From assembly GCA_004210715.1 (NCBI GenBank), contig SEDB01000002.1, forward strand, positions 1 to 44,627: a stretch of 44,627 nucleotides of DNA, in the 5' to 3' direction. Position 1 is the first letter of the stretch. Every line of letters starts with the position of its first letter. Of this stretch, positions 40,364 through 44,627 are shown one piece after another. The notes under the pieces were generated by a model. It worked only from the letters and a program-made list of their open reading frames with translations, was not told where the DNA came from and searched no databases. Made by a program: the position numbers and the translations under genes. The stretch is from Pedobacter sp. Its GTDB lineage: Bacteria > Bacteroidota > Bacteroidia > Sphingobacteriales > Sphingobacteriaceae.

Positions 40364-41971
40364 TTAAAAGTCCGTATAGAGATTCCTGAATGAACTTCTC
40401 AATCCGAAGGTAATTAGCCCAGTATTATTTGTATTTAAAGCATTGCGTTCACTTCTGTATATTCCGCCTACTTCTAAACGAAGATTATATTTTGGATTGA
40501 TGATATAAGCCACCCTTCCTTCAGCGTAGTACAAATCGGTGCGTAATCCTTGAGAAGTGAAATTACCTGTTTGTTTAATGGCTTCAGAATAAGGAATACT
40601 CAAATCTAAACCGTAATCCTGGCCATTCAAACTCAAACCATATTTAGCATACTGCAATTGACCAGTAAAATCAAATCGCTTCCATGAATAGTTCACAATT
40701 CCTAATAATTCTCTAAAATTGGCGCCCAAACGATGTGCCAGCGGCTCAGCATAACCAGTATAGTTTACAATTTGAGTTCGTCCGGTGTAAGTGTAGGGCT
40801 TTGCTGTATTGTATTCGAGTAAATAATTTAGGTTTTCTATTTTAAAAATGTCAGCACCTCTAATACCCAGCTGCCATCCATATTTATTTCGTGGACTTCC
40901 ATTGCTTGAAAAGAAGTTACTTGCCTCAAACTCATCCAACGAAAATTGACCATATGCTACAATTTCTTTTGCAAACTTATATTTAGCCGTTAAACCAATC
41001 ATAGAGTTGTCAGGAGATCCGCTTGAAGCTTCAACGGGGCGAAGGAAAATGATCGGATTGGCATAACCCCAGTCAAATCCTCTTTCATTTCCTAAATCAT
41101 CTGTTTGTCCCCAGATTATGGAATCAAAAAAACCTAACGACAAACGATTATTCACATTCCAATCCAGGTAGTGGAAAACACCACCTTTTTTACGATTACC
41201 TGCTTCATAAGATAACTTAGGAACCGTAGGATCTTGCAGTGATGCCCAGAGCGCCATGTATTGAACATTGCCAAGATTACCGGTAAGTTTTAAAAAGGGA
41301 TAAGGAGAAGAAACATCAGATAAGAGCATCGAACGGTAGCCATCCCCAATAAAATTTTTATCATAACCAGCTGTTACGTTCAGGTATTTGGAAGGTGTAT
41401 AAGAAATTAATGCAGTTACATATGACCAATCTAGTGACATTTTTCCAGCATTAGATCCATAATCTCTATTATAAGATTGCCCTGGTACAACATTATTAGT
41501 TCTGGCATAATCGGTATAATACTTTGCAAATCTTCCTTGATTTTCAAATCCGCTGGTATAAAATGAAAACTTATTGCCAATAGTTCCGCCTACTTGATAT
41601 CCACGTGTATTTAACCAGAGGTTTTGTTTTCCAGAGAAATCCTTACCAATTTGAAAGTCAGGCAAGAAATCTGCGTAAAAGGTATATTCTGCCTTTTGAA
41701 TATCGATCAAGTGTTCATTGAATATTTTCCGGCTTACCCATGAATGCCTGGTAGAATCTATACCAATACTTAATAGCTGTTTTCCATGTTCAAATAATAA
41801 ACTATCATCAATGAAAAAAGGTTTCAGACTACTGTGGAAACGAGTGTCCGTATTGTAAACCTCTCTGTTTAACTTTTGATAAAATTGGTAAGAGTAAGGT
41901 TGGTATTGTGACTGAGCTTGAATTTGAGTGGCTAAAAACATCAAAAAGAGGGCTGTAAAAATTTTTTTCAT
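40364..41971 (-). CDS. Outer-membrane beta-barrel protein, Wzi capsule-assembly / RemB-like
   Basis: Start MKKIFTALFLMFLATQIQAQSQYQPYSYQFYQKLNREVYN; amphipathic strands ending SSFRNLYTDF; downstream of WcaJ. Confidence 0.75.
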   Translation of the reverse strand: MKKIFTALFLMFLATQIQAQSQYQPYSYQFYQKLNREVYNTDTRFHSSLKPFFIDDSLLFEHGKQLLSIGIDSTRHSWVSRKIFNEHLIDIQKAEYTFYADFLPDFQIGKDFSGKQNLWLNTRGYQVGGTIGNKFSFYTSGFENQGRFAKYYTDYARTNNVVPGQSYNRDYGSNAGKMSLDWSYVTALISYTPSKYLNVTAGYDKNFIGDGYRSMLLSDVSSPYPFLKLTGNLGNVQYMALWASLQDPTVPKLSYEAGNRKKGGVFHYLDWNVNNRLSLGFFDSIIWGQTDDLGNERGFDWGYANPIIFLRPVEASSGSPDNSMIGLTAKYKFAKEIVAYGQFSLDEFEASNFFSSNGSPRNKYGWQLGIRGADIFKIENLNYLLEYNTAKPYTYTGRTQIVNYTGYAEPLAHRLGANFRELLGIVNYSWKRFDFTGQLQYAKYGLSLNGQDYGLDLSIPYSEAIKQTGNFTSQGLRTDLYYAEGRVAYIINPKYNLRLEVGGIYRSERNALNTNNTGLITFGLRSSFRNLYTDF

Positions 41972-42063
41972 TAACATCGTTTTATAATTGAAATGATTTC
42001 GCAAAGGACGTAAAATTATTTGATTCACATCTTTTATTAGTTCAAATGTTATTTTGCCCCCTG

Positions 42064-43455
42064 CTAATTGGCCTTTTTATGGCCAAAAATAACCTGCCAA
42101 ATAGTTAAAAAGGTAATTTTAAGATCCAGTAACAGTGACCAGTTTTCTAAATACCATATATCTGATTTTACGCGTTCCTCCATTGAGCCATTTTCACGGG
42201 TTTCACCTCTAAAACCGTTAACTTGAGCCCAACCTGTAATTCCAGGTAGCAAAAAATGCCTAACCATGAATTGATCAATTAATGCCGAATATTCTGCGGT
42301 ATGCTGCAACATGTGCGGCCGCGGACCGACTACGGACATCTCGCCAAAAAGAACATTGAAAAACTGAGGCATCTCATCGATACTTCTCTTCCGCATAAAT
42401 GTCCCTAACTTCGTAACTCTAGCATCATTCGGGCTCGCTTGCCTTGAATCGGCATCATTATTTACCTGCATACTCCTGAATTTCAGGCAGTAAAAAGGCT
42501 GATTATTTTTACCAGACCGCAGCTGTTTAAAAAACACAGGCCCCTTTGAATCCAATTTGATTAAGATAGCCATCAGCGGCACCAGCCAACTCATCACAAA
42601 TATCACGATGAATAGGGAGAAAGTAATATCGAAAAGTCTTTTAATAATCTGGTTACTGAATATTTCAAGTGGCTCAGTACGTGGACTCAATACAGGTAAA
42701 TGCCCATATAACTGAACCATTACGTTTTTCTTAAAATAATCTTTTACATCGGGCACAAGCTTAAATCTAATTAAAGCCTTATCTGCCTGCCGCATTAAAG
42801 TGTCTATTTTTGAAAGTGCCCTATCGGGCAAAGCGCAATATATTTCGTTAACATTACTATTTCTAACATATTCAATACAATCACTTACCTTACCAAGGAT
42901 GTGGTTTAATCCCTGTTTTTCAGGTGCATCATCAAAAAAACCTATCACTTTGTAACCCAAATGTGTGTTCTTTTCTAAATGGTTTTTTAGATCCATACCC
43001 AAAGGACCAGCTCCCACAATAACAACTTTTTTATAATTGATAAGTTTTGACCTGCTCGATCGCCTTAAGAGCAGAAAAACGATTTTTCCGGTAAGAAATA
43101 GTGGCGCAAAAATAATAGCTGCATAAACAATTAGGCGAACTGAAACGTTAAAATCGCGAAGGTAAAACACTAAAACAAATATGATTACGCCTAAGATCAA
43201 AAGGCTCCACAATGATTGTTTAATGGTCGGGATAGCATCTTTGACAAACATATCCTGGTAAATTTTTGTGATTTGGGTAACGTTAAACCAAACAAAATTG
43301 ATGAGCAGAATATGCAAAAAATTGATACCTCTACCATCGGAAATACCAAGCGTATTGTAAGCTATCGCATAACCAATATAGCCAGATAAATTCACTAAAA
43401 GAAGATCTATAAGGATACTTATTGTCTTAAAATAAGTACTATTACTTTCAATCAT
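42064..43455 (-). CDS. Undecaprenyl-phosphate sugar phosphotransferase (second WcaJ-type)
   Basis: 463 aa; KRLFDITFSLFIVIFVMSWLVPLMAILIKLDSKGPVFFKQLRSG, RKRSIDEMPQFFNVLFGEMSVVGPRPHM. Confidence 0.95.
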   Translation of the reverse strand: MIESNSTYFKTISILIDLLLVNLSGYIGYAIAYNTLGISDGRGINFLHILLINFVWFNVTQITKIYQDMFVKDAIPTIKQSLWSLLILGVIIFVLVFYLRDFNVSVRLIVYAAIIFAPLFLTGKIVFLLLRRSSRSKLINYKKVVIVGAGPLGMDLKNHLEKNTHLGYKVIGFFDDAPEKQGLNHILGKVSDCIEYVRNSNVNEIYCALPDRALSKIDTLMRQADKALIRFKLVPDVKDYFKKNVMVQLYGHLPVLSPRTEPLEIFSNQIIKRLFDITFSLFIVIFVMSWLVPLMAILIKLDSKGPVFFKQLRSGKNNQPFYCLKFRSMQVNNDADSRQASPNDARVTKLGTFMRKRSIDEMPQFFNVLFGEMSVVGPRPHMLQHTAEYSALIDQFMVRHFLLPGITGWAQVNGFRGETRENGSMEERVKSDIWYLENWSLLLDLKITFLTIWQVIFGHKKAN

Positions 43456-43641
43456 TTATGAGGTAAATATTTTGCCAAATATAATCAGCTTGTGTTGTAA
43501 AAGGATAATTTGTTGGTTGTTTGAATAAAAAATCAGCGAAAACGGCATTAAATTCGTACGCTTAGCAACAAAAAACAAGCCAAGCTTACGCCTTGGGTAA
43601 AACATTTTAAAATGAGATAATGTATTTTTATTTATATAAAT

Positions 43642-44627
43642 TTGCCAAACATCTTCCAAAAAGTTTTGAAGCAAGTTCTATCAAATTTCATAAATGGTTT
43701 AAAGGAAACTAAAATAGTTTCGAATTTCTTCAATTTGAGTAGTATTCAAATTTCAAACATATTGCTTATCTTATTGATGTATCCCATCATTACCCGCATA
43801 ATAGGTATCGAAGCGTTTGGTATGGTCATTCTTGCAAACACTTTTTCCGGGCTATCATCCATTGTAATTAATTATGGAACCAACCAATCTGGCGTTAGGG
43901 ATGTGGCAACGTATGTGAATGAAACAAACAAATTAAACAAGGTGGTTTCCAGTACAATCTGGGTAAGAACCATCATATTTATCCTTTATCTAATCCTTAT
44001 TTTTTTACTACAATGGGCTAACATCCGTTACTATCAATTCATTCTTTTATCCTCTCCAATAGTTTTAGCAGAAGTTTTAAACCCATTATTCATTTTCCTA
44101 GGTACCGAAAAGTTAAAAGTTTACAACATAGCCAATCTGATATCTAAGGCTTTAGTAATTTTAGCGGTTCTGGCATTTATTAAAGGAATAAACGATTCAG
44201 AGTGGGTAAATTTTATTATTGGAGCAGCCAGCACGCTAGCTTATGCACTTTTGTTGGCTTATGTAATGATAAAATATAAACTAACGCTTCATATACCTAA
44301 TAAAGAAGAAATATTAAAAATTGGAAAGGACAACTTTTTCCTCACCGCTAATAATATTTCTGTTCACCTGCAGCAATCACTGATGATTTTTTCTCTAGCA
44401 AAATGGGGAAATCCATTCTGGTTGGGCGCATATTCCATTTGCGACAAAGTAATAGGTTCTTCCAGAATTCTGATCATTTCGGTATCAAATGCGATTTATC
44501 CTAAAGCAGCCCAGCTTTATAAAGAAAATATAAATTCCTGGAAAGCTTATAAAATCAAAATGGGAAAATTGATCGCACTTATGTTTTTAACATTGTCATT
44601 ATCGCTGTTCATCATGCCCGAATTTAT
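43642..44627 (+). CDS. Oligosaccharide flippase (Wzx-like), truncated by window end
   Basis: Frame from TTG 43642 (or TTG 43666): ...FNLSSIQISNILLILLMYPIITRIIGIEAFGMVILANTFSGLSSIVINYGTNQSGVRDVATYVNE, open to the window edge; not in the supplied ORF track. Confidence 0.85.
   Translation, partial: MPNIFQKVLKQVLSNFINGLKETKIVSNFFNLSSIQISNILLILLMYPIITRIIGIEAFGMVILANTFSGLSSIVINYGTNQSGVRDVATYVNETNKLNKVVSSTIWVRTIIFILYLILIFLLQWANIRYYQFILLSSPIVLAEVLNPLFIFLGTEKLKVYNIANLISKALVILAVLAFIKGINDSEWVNFIIGAASTLAYALLLAYVMIKYKLTLHIPNKEEILKIGKDNFFLTANNISVHLQQSLMIFSLAKWGNPFWLGAYSICDKVIGSSRILIISVSNAIYPKAAQLYKENINSWKAYKIKMGKLIALMFLTLSLSLFIMPEF

Noticed and set aside
43456-43674. 72-aa minus-strand ORF
   Set aside because: Overlaps the 5' end of the plus-strand flippase and the upstream region of the second WcaJ; composition not protein-like.

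Overview
The window is a roughly 45 kb exopolysaccharide/capsule locus from a Bacteroidota bacterium. The protein style suggests Sphingobacteriaceae (Pedobacter/Mucilaginibacter-like), but this is inferred. I see no rRNA, tRNA, CRISPR array or intact mobile element. Module 1 (minus strand, about 1-8056) encodes Wza/OPX, Wzc-type BY-kinase, a Wzx flippase, three glycosyltransferases and the start of a membrane protein. A plus-strand sugar-nucleotide operon (10344-14205) encodes RfbF-like cytidylyltransferase, an SDR epimerase, an RfbC-like epimerase and a SAF-domain oxidoreductase. Module 2 (plus strand, 18073-28096) encodes a second Wza/Wzc/Wzx, a Wzy-like protein and several glycosyltransferases. 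After that come WecG/TagA, two WcaJ-type initiating transferases, a NarL/LuxR response regulator with a divergent HisKA_3 kinase, an acetyltransferase, an LCP-family protein, a T9SS-sorted adhesin-like protein, a Wzi/RemB-like protein and a third flippase cut by the window end. The main finding is an apparently shared promoter architecture. A 20-bp imperfect dyad (sense consensus NTAGYN5WRRGGCTATWK) occurs six times, always in the same orientation upstream of a gene (wza1, wcaJ, a GT4 gene, rfbF, the LCP gene and a small secreted protein gene). At every copy, exactly 20 nt downstream, there is a sequence resembling the Bacteroidota -7 box (TAnnTTTG). It is perfect (TAATTTTG) at the LCP gene. 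This looks like a class-II activator site defining an EPS regulon, with the locus-encoded LuxR-type response regulator as the obvious but unproven candidate.
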